DNA of 9,948 bases from UBA2253 sp964646985. Lineage in GTDB: Bacteria > Bacillota_I > Bacilli_A > ML615J-28 > CAG-698. The position numbers and the translations under genes are program-made. The stretch is taken from contig CAZYFI010000049.1 of the NCBI GenBank assembly GCA_964646985.1, positions 1 through 9,948 of the forward strand. Reading direction: 5' to 3'. A model generated the notes under the pieces. The model made no database searches. It had not been told where the DNA came from and was given only the letters and a program-made list of their open reading frames with translations. The stretch's first letter is position 1. Each line of letters starts with the position of its first letter. Shown here in pieces: positions 1 to 6,569 of the stretch.

Positions 1-297
1 ATGGTTGATGGCCCATTTGCTATTGATAATTTGGTATCCATGGAAGCAGTTCATCACAAAAACATTGAAAGTGAAGTTGCAGGAAATGCAGATATATTAT
101 TATTTCCTGGAATTGATTCAGGGAATGTCTTTTACAAAACTTCGGTTTTTTTAGGAAAAGCTGAGTCTGCAGGAATTGTATTAGGGGCAAGTTGTGCGAT
201 TGTGTTAACCAGTAGAGCCGACTCATCTAAATCAAAACTGTATTCTATTGCTTTGGCTGCGGTGTATCAACATGGCTTATCAAATATTAGTCATTAA
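1..297 (+). CDS. ptb: Phosphate butyryltransferase, C-terminal 98 residues (5' partial)
   Basis: This is the end of a phosphate acetyl/butyryltransferase, a cytoplasmic enzyme that swaps CoA for phosphate on butyryl-CoA or branched-chain acyl-CoAs to give the acyl-phosphate used by the next gene. The visible part has family landmarks: GPFAIDN near residue 4, GNADILLFPGIDSGNVFYK at about 28-46, and LTSRADS followed by KLYSIALAAV near the end. The family is usually about 300 residues, so roughly the last third is present. The frame is open from base 1, so the first Met is probably internal rather than the start. The stop TAA at 295-297 lies inside the following buk gene, giving a 26-base overlap and suggesting translational coupling. 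Pta-type acetyltransferase is the alternative, but pairing with buk favours Ptb. Confidence 0.88.
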   Translation: MVDGPFAIDNLVSMEAVHHKNIESEVAGNADILLFPGIDSGNVFYKTSVFLGKAESAGIVLGASCAIVLTSRADSSKSKLYSIALAAVYQHGLSNISH

Positions 298-1339
298 TCC
301 TGGTTCTACATCAACTAAAATTGCTGTTTTTCATGATGAAGTTTTATTTGCTGAGAAAACATACCGTCATGATGTTGATGTTTTAGGACAATATAAAACC
401 ATCTTTCAGCAAAAAGATTTTCGCAAAAAAGTTGTTGAACTTTTTTTACAAGATTTGAATATCGATGTTAGTCAAATTGATGTTTTTGTGGGAAGAGGTG
501 GATTGATTCGCCCTGTCGCAAGTGGAACATATGCAATCAATCAAACCATGATAGATGAATTGAGGATTGCGAAATATGGAAGCCATGCTTCTAATTTGGG
601 CGCGATATTGGCTTCTGAATTGGCTAAACCACTGAATAAACCTGCATTTATTGTTGATCCAGTCGTTGTTGATGAATTAATGCCAATTGCAAGAGTCAGT
701 GGACTAAAAGAGATAGAACGAATTAGTGTTTTTCATGCTTTAAATCATAAAGCAGTAGCAAAACGATTTGCTTATGATTCCAATAAACGTTATGAAGACC
801 TTGATTTGATTATCGCCCACTTAGGTGGAGGCATCAGTGTTGCTTGGCACCATTTGGGAAAAGTGGTTGATGTGAATAATGCTTTAGGGGGAGAAGGCCC
901 ATTTAGTCCTGAACGTTCAGGAACACTTCCTTTATTTAGTGTTGTTGACATGTGTTATTCTGGGAAATTCGAAAAAGAAGAACTGAAACGAAGATTCGTT
1001 TCCCAAGGTGGATTGGTGTCTTATTTGGGAACAAGTAGTGGGTTAGAAATTCAAAAACGGATTGAAAATAAAGATTTTGATGCCGAGTTTTATTTTTCGG
1101 CAATGGCTTACCAAATTTGTAAACAAATAGGATCGCTTTATTTTGCTGCAAAAGGAAAAGTAGAAGCCATCATCCTTACTGGGGGCCTTGCCTACAACAA
1201 AATCTTATTAAACATGTTATTGGACAATTTGCATAACTTTGAACCGATAAAAGTATACCCTGGCGAAGATGAAATGTTTGCACTCGCTTTTGGTGCTTTG
1301 AGAGTGCTAAAAAAAGAAGAAGTCCTAAACACTTATTAG
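272..1339 (+). CDS. buk: Butyrate (branched-chain acyl) kinase
   Basis: This cytoplasmic acetokinase-family (ASKHA fold) enzyme transfers phosphate from butyryl-phosphate or a branched-chain acyl-phosphate to ADP, yielding ATP. The 355-residue product has the normal length. It shows the N-terminal phosphate-binding motif VINPGSTSTKIAVF (residues 7-20), GRGG at 74-77, HALNHKA at 155-161, the AHLGGGISVA motif at 182-191, ALGGEGPFSPERSGTLP at 204-220, the adenosine-side ILTGGLAYN at 301-309, and the C-terminal VYPGEDEMFALAFGALRVL. I chose ATG 272 because homology begins with MAYQILVINPGS; an in-frame TTG at 248 adds eight residues unlike the family. No strong Shine-Dalgarno precedes 272, consistent with coupling to the overlapping ptb stop. 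In Enterococcus and Listeria relatives, ptb-buk leads a branched-chain ketoacid dehydrogenase operon; no such genes follow here. Confidence 0.95.
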   Translation: MAYQILVINPGSTSTKIAVFHDEVLFAEKTYRHDVDVLGQYKTIFQQKDFRKKVVELFLQDLNIDVSQIDVFVGRGGLIRPVASGTYAINQTMIDELRIAKYGSHASNLGAILASELAKPLNKPAFIVDPVVVDELMPIARVSGLKEIERISVFHALNHKAVAKRFAYDSNKRYEDLDLIIAHLGGGISVAWHHLGKVVDVNNALGGEGPFSPERSGTLPLFSVVDMCYSGKFEKEELKRRFVSQGGLVSYLGTSSGLEIQKRIENKDFDAEFYFSAMAYQICKQIGSLYFAAKGKVEAIILTGGLAYNKILLNMLLDNLHNFEPIKVYPGEDEMFALAFGALRVLKKEEVLNTY

Positions 1340-1389
1340 TAAAGTGTTGTTTAAATTGATAAAAAAACATGAAAACCTTTACTTAGGGC

Positions 1390-1418
1390 TTGCTTTATTG
1401 TTTATTTTATAGTATCAT
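1390..1418 (+). promoter_or_regulatory. Probable promoter for the guanine-riboswitch transcript
   Basis: TTGCTT at 1390-1395 and TATCAT at 1413-1418 are separated by exactly 17 bases. This would start RNA near 1425, about 30 bases before the aptamer. The match is moderate. A better-looking TATAGT at 1408-1413 lacks a -35 at proper spacing. Confidence 0.45.
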
Positions 1419-1455
1419 TTAGGCATGGTTTTGTGACCGTGAATTTAATAGCATT

Positions 1456-1526
1456 CGCCAATATAATATGGATAATATGGTTCCAGAGTTTCTACCAAGC
1501 GACCTTAAATTGCTTGACTATTGGTT
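1456..1526 (+). ncRNA. Purine riboswitch aptamer, guanine class
   Basis: The three-way junction can be folded by eye. P1 pairs CCAATA (1458-1463) with TATTGG (1519-1524). P2 is TGGA/TCCA with loop AATATGG, matching the usual L2 GATATGG. The junction holds the invariant GTTTCTACC (1488-1496). P3 is AAGCGA/TTGCTT with loop CCTTAAA, matching L3 CCGTAAA, so the L2 GG-L3 CC loop contact is kept. The specificity base before the TAT of the 3' P1 strand is C (1518, in GACTAT), as in guanine/hypoxanthine aptamers; adenine aptamers have T there. It lies directly upstream of a PbuG-like purine permease, which fits known use of this class. Ligand binding should favour the terminator at 1561-1592. Confidence 0.95.
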
Positions 1527-1555
1527 AATTCACCCATTTTTTTAGTATGTGAATT
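1527..1555 (+). promoter_or_regulatory. Candidate antiterminator hairpin of the guanine riboswitch
   Basis: AATTCAC (1527-1533), just 3' of P1, is the exact complement of GTGAATT (1549-1555). Short wobble-rich pairing could extend this helix outward, with bases 1517-1525 (the 3' strand of P1) meeting bases 1557-1566 (the 5' arm of the terminator), so it would compete with both. The core helix is seen in the sequence; the extension and the switching role are inferred. Confidence 0.5.
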
Positions 1556-1560
1556 TATTG

Positions 1561-1592
1561 GCGAGTATAGTAATATACTTGCTTTTTCTTTT
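1561..1592 (+). terminator. Intrinsic terminator of the guanine riboswitch
   Basis: GCGAGTATA (1561-1569) and TATACTTGC (1574-1582) form a nine-pair stem with one G-U pair and a GTAA loop, followed by TTTTTCTTTT. It sits between aptamer and permease start, so it is the expression platform of a transcriptional OFF switch. Confidence 0.9.
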
Positions 1593-1634
1593 GCGCTCAA
1601 AGCTAAATAAAAAAGAAAGGTCATCAAGGATTAG

Positions 1635-3068
1635 ATGAACAAATTGGACAATTTTTTCAAGTTGAAAGAGAATGGGACAACTTGGAGTAAAGAACTTGTT
1701 GCCGGTGCAACTACTTTCTTTGCCATGGTGTACATTATCTTTGTAAATCCTGCCATGCTTGAGCAAACAGGAATGCCAATTGGCGGAGTTTTCTTAGCGA
1801 CAATTTTCGCAACAGTCATTGGAACTTTAGTAATGGGATTATTTGCTAATGTCCCTTATGCTTTGGCACCAGGTATGGGGTTAAATGCTTTCTTCACTTA
1901 TACAGTTTGTATGGGATTAAAGTTTACTTGGCAAGAAGCGTTACTATTGGTATTCATTTGTGGATTAATTAATGTAGTGATTACTGTGACTAAAATTAGA
2001 AAGTCCATTATCCGTGCTATTCCAAAAAGCCTCCAAAATGCTATTGGTGGTGGAATTGGTATTTTTATTGCTTATATCGGTTTTAAAAATGCAGGCTTAT
2101 TAAAATTTACTGCTGATCCTGGTCATTGGACTGAATCATTTGGTACAGCTTTTATTGATTCTAGTGTTGTGCCAGCATTGACAGATTTTAACACATTGGT
2201 TCCAATTTTAGGATTGATTGGTATCATTCTTATGGTAGTATTGCTTTTATTAAAAGTAAAAGGAGCTATTTTAATTGGCATCGTTGTTACTGCATTAATT
2301 GGTATCCCAATGGGATTAACAAATTTAAAAAATATTGATTTCAATATTGCCGCACCTTTTAAAGATTTGGGTGAAACATTCTTAGCAGCATTCGGACCAC
2401 AAGGGTTAGGAAAATTAATTGGTGATGTAAGTCGTTGGCCAATGGCTTTATTGGCAATCTTTGCATTTAGTTTAACAGATACATTTGATACGATTGGTAC
2501 ATTTATTGGAACAGGTCGTAGAACAGGAATTTTTACTGATGAAGATTTATTATCAGTTGAAAACGGAAAAGGCTTTGCAACAAAGATGGAAAAAGCCTTA
2601 TTTGCTGATTCCATTGCAACCTCTGTTGGAGCTTTATTAGGCACTTCCAATACAACAACTTATATTGAAAGTGCTGCCGGAATTGAAGCAGGTGGAAAAA
2701 CTGGCTTAACAAGCGTATTCACAGCTTTATTATTCTTACTTTGTATTGTTATTTCTCCAATCGTTGGCATAATCCCAGGCGCAGCTACTGCACCAGCTTT
2801 GGTCATTGTGGGTGTTATGATGATTGCCAGCTTCAAAGACATCAATTGGAGCGATTTAGCTGAAGCAATCCCAGCTTTCTTTGCTGGTGTTTTAATGGCT
2901 TTGGCATATAATATTTCTATTGGTATCGCTTTTGGCTTTATTTTCTACATTATTGTGAAGTTGTGTAAAAAAGAAGCAAAAGAAATACATCCAATTATTT
3001 GGGTTAGTTCCGGGTTATTTGTTATTTATTTCGTATTTAACGCTTTAACTGTCATTGGGGCTATTTAA
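1635..3068 (+). CDS. pbuG: Guanine/hypoxanthine permease, NCS2 AzgA/PbuG family
   Basis: This 477-residue multi-pass membrane protein is predicted to import guanine and hypoxanthine by cation symport for purine salvage. It has the normal family length. Diagnostic AzgA-branch stretches are LVAGATTFFAMVYIIFVNPA (21-40), APGMGLNAFFTY (78-89), SLQNAIGGGIGIFIAYIG (132-149), the substrate-site segment TDTFDTIGTFIGTG (281-294), and LGTSNTTTYIESAAGIEAGG (335-354). Hydrophobic helices run throughout, ending at about residue 475. AAGGA (1626-1630) lies four bases before the ATG. Expression is under the guanine riboswitch upstream, which supports a guanine/hypoxanthine substrate over adenine. The gene ends in an intrinsic terminator at 3076-3107. 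A PbuO-type paralogue is possible; family assignment is secure, exact substrate inferred. Confidence 0.9.
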   Translation: MNKLDNFFKLKENGTTWSKELVAGATTFFAMVYIIFVNPAMLEQTGMPIGGVFLATIFATVIGTLVMGLFANVPYALAPGMGLNAFFTYTVCMGLKFTWQEALLLVFICGLINVVITVTKIRKSIIRAIPKSLQNAIGGGIGIFIAYIGFKNAGLLKFTADPGHWTESFGTAFIDSSVVPALTDFNTLVPILGLIGIILMVVLLLLKVKGAILIGIVVTALIGIPMGLTNLKNIDFNIAAPFKDLGETFLAAFGPQGLGKLIGDVSRWPMALLAIFAFSLTDTFDTIGTFIGTGRRTGIFTDEDLLSVENGKGFATKMEKALFADSIATSVGALLGTSNTTTYIESAAGIEAGGKTGLTSVFTALLFLLCIVISPIVGIIPGAATAPALVIVGVMMIASFKDINWSDLAEAIPAFFAGVLMALAYNISIGIAFGFIFYIIVKLCKKEAKEIHPIIWVSSGLFVIYFVFNALTVIGAI

Positions 3069-3075
3069 AAAAATT

Positions 3076-3107
3076 AAGACGAAATCATTTTATGATTCGT
3101 CTTTTTT
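3076..3107 (+). terminator. Intrinsic terminator between the two nucleobase permeases
   Basis: AAGACGAAATCA (3076-3087) pairs with TGATTCGTCTT (3093-3103), leaving one bulged A, and runs into six T (3102-3107). With no promoter visible after it, it probably acts as a partial attenuator for the next gene. Confidence 0.88.
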
Positions 3108-3135
3108 CAAAAAGAAGAGAAAGAAGGAGTAAGAC

Positions 3136-4515
3136 ATGGAAAAACAAACAAAAATTATTGGTTACCTACCTGATGAAAATCCCACTTTTTTTAAGTTGGT
3201 GTTATTCGCTTTTCAACAAATCATCGTTATGTTCCCAGCAACTGTTCTTGTGGCAATCTTAACGGGATTTCATGTATCTACAACCATCTTTGCAAGTGGG
3301 CTTGCAACATTATGCTTTATCTTAATCACAAAAAGGAAAATACCTCTATATTATGGATCAAGTTTTAGTTATATTGCCGCAATTTGCTCAATCACAACGA
3401 GTGAAGCTTGGGTGAATGGAGTTGCTTCAGATACTTTAATTGGTCAAGCTCAGTTTGGTATTATCATGTCAGGTCTTGTTTCTATTGCAGCTGGTTTAAT
3501 TGTAAGCCGCTTTTCAATGAAGACCATTGAAAAAGTATTACCACCAACAGTCACTGGACCTGTAGCGATTATTATTGGTTTGTCTTTGGCAGGAGCTGCG
3601 TTAGGAAATGTAACAAATGCTTCAGATGGAACACAATTGGCTGGATCAACATTGCAATTGAGTTGGGTGATAGCTTTGGTTACATTACTGGCAACAATTT
3701 TATTCTCTGTATACTTCAAAAGAGGTACTTGGGGTCAAATTCCAATTTTACTAGGATTATTAAGTGGTTATGTTATTGCATTAATCATAGGTCTTATTTC
3801 TGGGAATCATTTTGTAAACTTTGACACTTTGGCTGGACAAGCCATTGTAACAGTACCACATTTGACACTTCCAATTCCATCTTGGGCAGCAGTGGTAGCC
3901 ATTATGCCAATTGCGATTGCTACCATTCCTGAATCAACAGCCCATTTACACCAATTAGATATTTATGTAAATAACCTATCTTTAGAAAAGAAAGGCGAAA
4001 AGTCATATAAAATTGCTGATTTGCTTGGCTGGAACTTGATTGGTGACGGTATTGGTGATATGGTTAGTGGTGCTATCGGTGGCCCTGCAGGAACAAATTA
4101 TGGTGAAAATATTAGTACGATGTCGATTACGAAAAACTTTTCCGTGAAAGTACTAATGGCAGCAGCAATCATTACTATGGTCATTTCTTTCTTAACTCCA
4201 CTTTCAGCAGCTGTTTATTCTATACCTAGTGCGGTTATTGGGGGAATCTCTATTTACTTGTTTGGTGTTATTGGCGCACAAGGAATCGCCATTATGATCG
4301 ATAAAAAAGTAGACTTGTTTGATGCGAAAAGTTTGGCAATTATTTCTGCTATTCTTATCATTGGTATCGGTGGATCATTTGCTTTTGCTGGTGGAATGAT
4401 TCCTATTTTTGGAATGAAAGCTCCAGCGATTGCTACAGCAGCCCTAGTAGGAATTATGCTTAATTTACTGTTTGTAGGCGTAGACAAATTAATTAGTCTA
4501 AAAAAAGCGAAATAA
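3136..4515 (+). CDS. Uracil/xanthine permease, NCS2 (NAT) family
   Basis: This 459-residue membrane protein belongs to the UraA/PyrP/PbuX branch of NCS2, distinct from the preceding AzgA-type permease. It likely imports a nucleobase by proton symport. Visible features are LFAFQQIIVMFPATVLVAIL in helix 1, GSSFSYIAA (74-82), LPPTVTGPVA (135-144), the helix-8 substrate site with E266 and H270 (IPESTAH, resembling the UraA AEHxGH), and the NAT signature ENISTMSITK (324-333) after GGPAGTNYG. Glu at 324 is typical of uracil carriers, whereas xanthine carriers usually have Gln; the usual Gly at 327 is Ser. The start has AAGGAG at 3124-3129 with a six-base spacer. No PyrR-type leader and no promoter is visible after the 3076-3107 terminator, so it probably depends on read-through from the guanine-controlled transcript. 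Substrate remains open: uracil by signature, xanthine by context. Confidence 0.88.
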   Translation: MEKQTKIIGYLPDENPTFFKLVLFAFQQIIVMFPATVLVAILTGFHVSTTIFASGLATLCFILITKRKIPLYYGSSFSYIAAICSITTSEAWVNGVASDTLIGQAQFGIIMSGLVSIAAGLIVSRFSMKTIEKVLPPTVTGPVAIIIGLSLAGAALGNVTNASDGTQLAGSTLQLSWVIALVTLLATILFSVYFKRGTWGQIPILLGLLSGYVIALIIGLISGNHFVNFDTLAGQAIVTVPHLTLPIPSWAAVVAIMPIAIATIPESTAHLHQLDIYVNNLSLEKKGEKSYKIADLLGWNLIGDGIGDMVSGAIGGPAGTNYGENISTMSITKNFSVKVLMAAAIITMVISFLTPLSAAVYSIPSAVIGGISIYLFGVIGAQGIAIMIDKKVDLFDAKSLAIISAILIIGIGGSFAFAGGMIPIFGMKAPAIATAALVGIMLNLLFVGVDKLISLKKAK

Positions 4516-4536
4516 TAAAGAAAACAATCACATTTC

Positions 4537-4560
4537 AAAGCCGAGATTTCTCGGCTTTTA
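4537..4560 (+). terminator. Strong intrinsic terminator after the permease pair
   Basis: AAAGCCGAG (4537-4545) and CTCGGCTTT (4550-4558) form nine perfect pairs around an ATTT loop and end in a T run. It closes the purine-permease transcription unit. Confidence 0.92.
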
Positions 4561-4575
4561 TCATTTTTGGAGTCA

Positions 4576-4604
4576 TTGTTATTGCCATAAAAATATGCTA
4601 TAAT
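4576..4604 (+). promoter_or_regulatory. Sigma-A-type promoter for the DUF1624-like gene
   Basis: TTGTTA (4576-4581), a 17-base spacer and a consensus TATAAT (4599-4604) with an upstream TG (4596-4597) make a strong extended -10 promoter just after the 4537-4560 terminator. Confidence 0.8.
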
Positions 4605-4622
4605 AACTTACGATAAATTTAT

Positions 4623-4627
4623 AGGAG
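4623..4627 (+). promoter_or_regulatory. Ribosome binding site fixing the start at 4634
   Basis: AGGAG lies six bases before ATG 4634, whose frame begins MKKRRIWELDALRG, the conserved start of the family. This places initiation upstream of the T8 frameshift and argues against the TTG (4651) or ATG (4675) in the other frame as the native start. Confidence 0.8.
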
Positions 4628-4633
4628 AAGAAG

Positions 4634-5425
4634 ATGAAAAAGAGGCGAATTTGGGAACTAGATGCCTTAAGAGGATGGGCTTTTTTTTAATGGTGTTTGA
4701 TCACTTGACATACGATTTAGGAAGAGTTTTTAAATTTATTTGGTTTGATGGACCGACTGATCATTGGCTATATCGGTTATGTAAGTTATGTTCTGATTAT
4801 CGTGATTTAGACATTGCTTTGTTTTTAAGAGTGCTATTGGTATCTGGTGTCTTTCTATTTATTGCTGGTGTTTCCGCAAATCTTTCGAAAAATAATGTTG
4901 TTCGTGGATTGAAGCTTTTAATCGTTTCTTTGGCATTAACATTAATCACTGCGTTGGTAGAAAATACCCTGAAAATATCAGGGGTTACAGTCTATTTTGG
5001 AATATTGCATTGTTTGGCTGTAGCGATATTGTTAACCCCACTATTATTAAAACTGAATCGTTATGTGATGCTCAGTTTGGGAATCGTGATTACAGTCTTT
5101 GGAATGTTAATGGAAGTAGATGTTATCAATTTCACATCAAGTTTTGTTTCGAAATTGAATGAATATTATTTACTTGTTCCTTTTAACATTTATGGTTACA
5201 ATTTTAGCTCTGGAGATTATTATCCCCTGATACCGTATATGGGAATATATATCATCGGTATTTTTGTTGGTCAAATCGTATATGCGAATAAACAAAGTTT
5301 GTTTCAAAAAGAACGAAATATTAAGCCGCTCAATTTTCTTTGGTCGCAATGCTCTTTGGTTATATTTTGCTCACCAAATCCTTTTATTTGGCTTTTTATA
5401 TTTGGTTGGTTGGATTGTATTATAA
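4634..5425 (+). pseudogene. DUF1624/HGSNAT-like membrane acyltransferase gene with two compensating frameshifts
   Basis: The family (PF07786-like, heparan-alpha-glucosaminide N-acetyltransferase catalytic domain) consists of multi-pass membrane proteins of poorly known bacterial role. From ATG 4634 the frame reads MKKRRIWELDALRGWAFF and hits TAA right after a run of eight T (4681-4688). Nine T would continue directly into LMVFDHLTYDLG and the rest of the protein in the neighbouring frame. Near 5338-5341 one extra T (CTTTGG for CTTGG) shifts the frame back: the next frame reads NFLGRNALWLYFAHQILLFG, the conserved family C-terminus, and stops at 5423-5425, in the same frame as the start. Corrected length is 263 residues, with the conserved His at about 24 and five or more membrane helices. 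A strong promoter and ribosome site are intact. It is either a recent pseudogene or an artefact of two base-call errors. As written, no full protein is made. Confidence 0.85.
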
Positions 5426-5439
5426 GAAAATAAATTATT

Positions 5440-5468
5440 TTGTTTTTTCGTCATGATTGTGATAAAAT
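5440..5468 (+). promoter_or_regulatory. Probable promoter for the PTS_EIIC_2-like gene
   Basis: TTGTTT (5440-5445) and TAAAAT (5463-5468) are 17 bases apart, with a TG at 5460-5461 making an extended -10. The inverted repeat GTGAT (5459-5463)/ATCAC (5470-5474) overlaps the -10 and could be a weak operator. Confidence 0.6.
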
Positions 5469-5480
5469 AATCACGCTTTA

Positions 5481-5487
5481 AAGAGGA
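5481..5487 (+). promoter_or_regulatory. Ribosome binding site choosing ATG 5494 over ATG 5488
   Basis: AAGAGGA abuts the ATG at 5488 with no spacer but lies six bases before the in-frame ATG at 5494. The second ATG is therefore the likely start. Confidence 0.7.
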
Positions 5488-5493
5488 ATGAAT

Positions 5494-6513
5494 ATGAAAA
5501 TAAATGATAAAACAAAAGTTGCTTTGAAAAAATTTCTAGATTATCTTGTGAAAACATTAAATGGGATGGCTTATGGATTGTTTTCTACCCTCATCATTGG
5601 GACCATTATCGGGACCATTGGCAATTTGGTTGGATTTCAACCATTGATTCATTTGGCAGATTTATTGAAAACCATGACAGGTGTTGGGATTGGTGTTGGT
5701 GTTGCTTGGAGCTTAAAACTAGATGGATTAAAACTAATAGCTGCTGGAGCTGCTGGCGGAATTGCATCGACCCTTACTTTTGGAAGACCGGGTGACCCTT
5801 TTGTAGAGTACTTATGTGTTGTTGGCGCAATAGAAATGATGAATTTGGTTCTTCGCAAAAAAACACCAATTGACATTATTCTCGTTCCTTTGTTTTCCGC
5901 ATTGATTGCTTACGGATTGTATTTACTCATTCATAAACCAATTGGAGCGATGATGAGTTCTATTGGTCAGTTTATTCAATGGGCAACAACAGAAAAACCT
6001 TTTATTATGGGGATTATTATTGCTGTTGTCATGGGAATGATATTGACTGCTCCGATTTCTTCGGCGGCAATTGCCGTTTCCATTACTCTTGGTGGTTTGG
6101 CGGGTGGAGCAGCTGTTGTTGGTTGTTGTGTGCAAATGTTGGGCTTTGCTGTCATGTCGAGAAAAGATAATAATCTAGGGACTATCATTTCTGTGGGGAT
6201 AGGAACTTCTATGTTGCAATTTAAAAATATCTTAAAAAAACCAATCATTTGGCTTCCAACGATAATCGTAAGTGCCATCCTAGGTCCTCTATCAACACTT
6301 GTATTTCATACACAAACAGATTTTTATGGAAGTGGAATGGGAACTTCAGGCCTTGTAGGTCAACTTGCGACATATAGTGCAATGGGAAACTCATTATTGT
6401 TTTGGCTAAGCATATTTGTACTGCAAATAGCTTTACCGATAGCTCTTGTTTGGGGAATTGACATTATTTTTAGAAGAACAGGGATAATCAAACTCGGAGA
6501 TCTAAAAATATAA
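5494..6513 (+). CDS. Orphan PTS EIIC-like membrane protein (PTS_EIIC_2 family)
   Basis: This 339-residue, highly hydrophobic protein resembles the PTS_EIIC_2 family (PF13303-like), annotated as PTS transporter subunit IIC although its substrate is unknown. About nine or ten membrane helices can be seen. Gly-rich segments include LIIGTIIGTIGNLVG near residue 34 and GVGIGVGVAWSLKLDGLKLI near 64. The conserved TFGRPGDPFVEYL lies near residues 95-107 and KKTPIDIILVPL near 121. No EIIA or EIIB domain is fused or encoded nearby, and no phosphorylatable His/Cys motif stands out, so whether it takes part in phosphotransfer is doubtful. It has its own promoter and a terminator at 6542-6569 and appears monocistronic. 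The family is recognised; any sugar assignment would be a guess. Confidence 0.82.
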   Translation: MKINDKTKVALKKFLDYLVKTLNGMAYGLFSTLIIGTIIGTIGNLVGFQPLIHLADLLKTMTGVGIGVGVAWSLKLDGLKLIAAGAAGGIASTLTFGRPGDPFVEYLCVVGAIEMMNLVLRKKTPIDIILVPLFSALIAYGLYLLIHKPIGAMMSSIGQFIQWATTEKPFIMGIIIAVVMGMILTAPISSAAIAVSITLGGLAGGAAVVGCCVQMLGFAVMSRKDNNLGTIISVGIGTSMLQFKNILKKPIIWLPTIIVSAILGPLSTLVFHTQTDFYGSGMGTSGLVGQLATYSAMGNSLLFWLSIFVLQIALPIALVWGIDIIFRRTGIIKLGDLKI

Positions 6514-6541
6514 AAAAACAGCAAATTTTAAATATTTACCT

Positions 6542-6569
6542 AAAAAACACCAAATTTTGGTGTTTTTTT
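6542..6569 (+). terminator. Intrinsic terminator after the EIIC-like gene
   Basis: AAAACACCA and TGGTGTTTT arms surround an A/T loop and end in seven T (6563-6569). The flanking A run makes it potentially bidirectional. Confidence 0.9.

Noticed and set aside
1328..1348. AACACTT/AAGTGTT hairpin across the buk stop codon as a terminator.
   Set aside because: The stem is AT-rich and followed only by GTTTAAATTG, with no proper T tract; it could at best be weak.
2123..2650. A 175-codon open frame on the minus strand within the first permease gene.
   Set aside because: It lies wholly antisense to a well-supported membrane protein gene, has no plausible ribosome site, and its Lys/Asn/Pro-rich product resembles no family I know; it is a mirror of the sense codon pattern. 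The same holds for minus-strand frames at 3450-3719, 4254-4538, 5976-6278 and 8531-8746.
3108..3135. A possible PyrR attenuation leader or T-box before the second permease.
   Set aside because: The 28-base gap holds only an A/G-rich stretch with the ribosome site; no PyrR-box or T-box element fits.
4651..5433. Treating the open frame from TTG 4651 to TAA 5433 as the true gene.
   Set aside because: Its first residues and its last 33 residues do not match the DUF1624 family, while the neighbouring frame matches at both ends and carries the proper ribosome site. I call a frameshifted gene instead.
5979..6170. A Cys-rich 63-codon plus-strand frame inside the EIIC-like gene.
   Set aside because: It is an alternative-frame reading of Gly/Ala/Val-rich membrane codons, with no start signals of its own.
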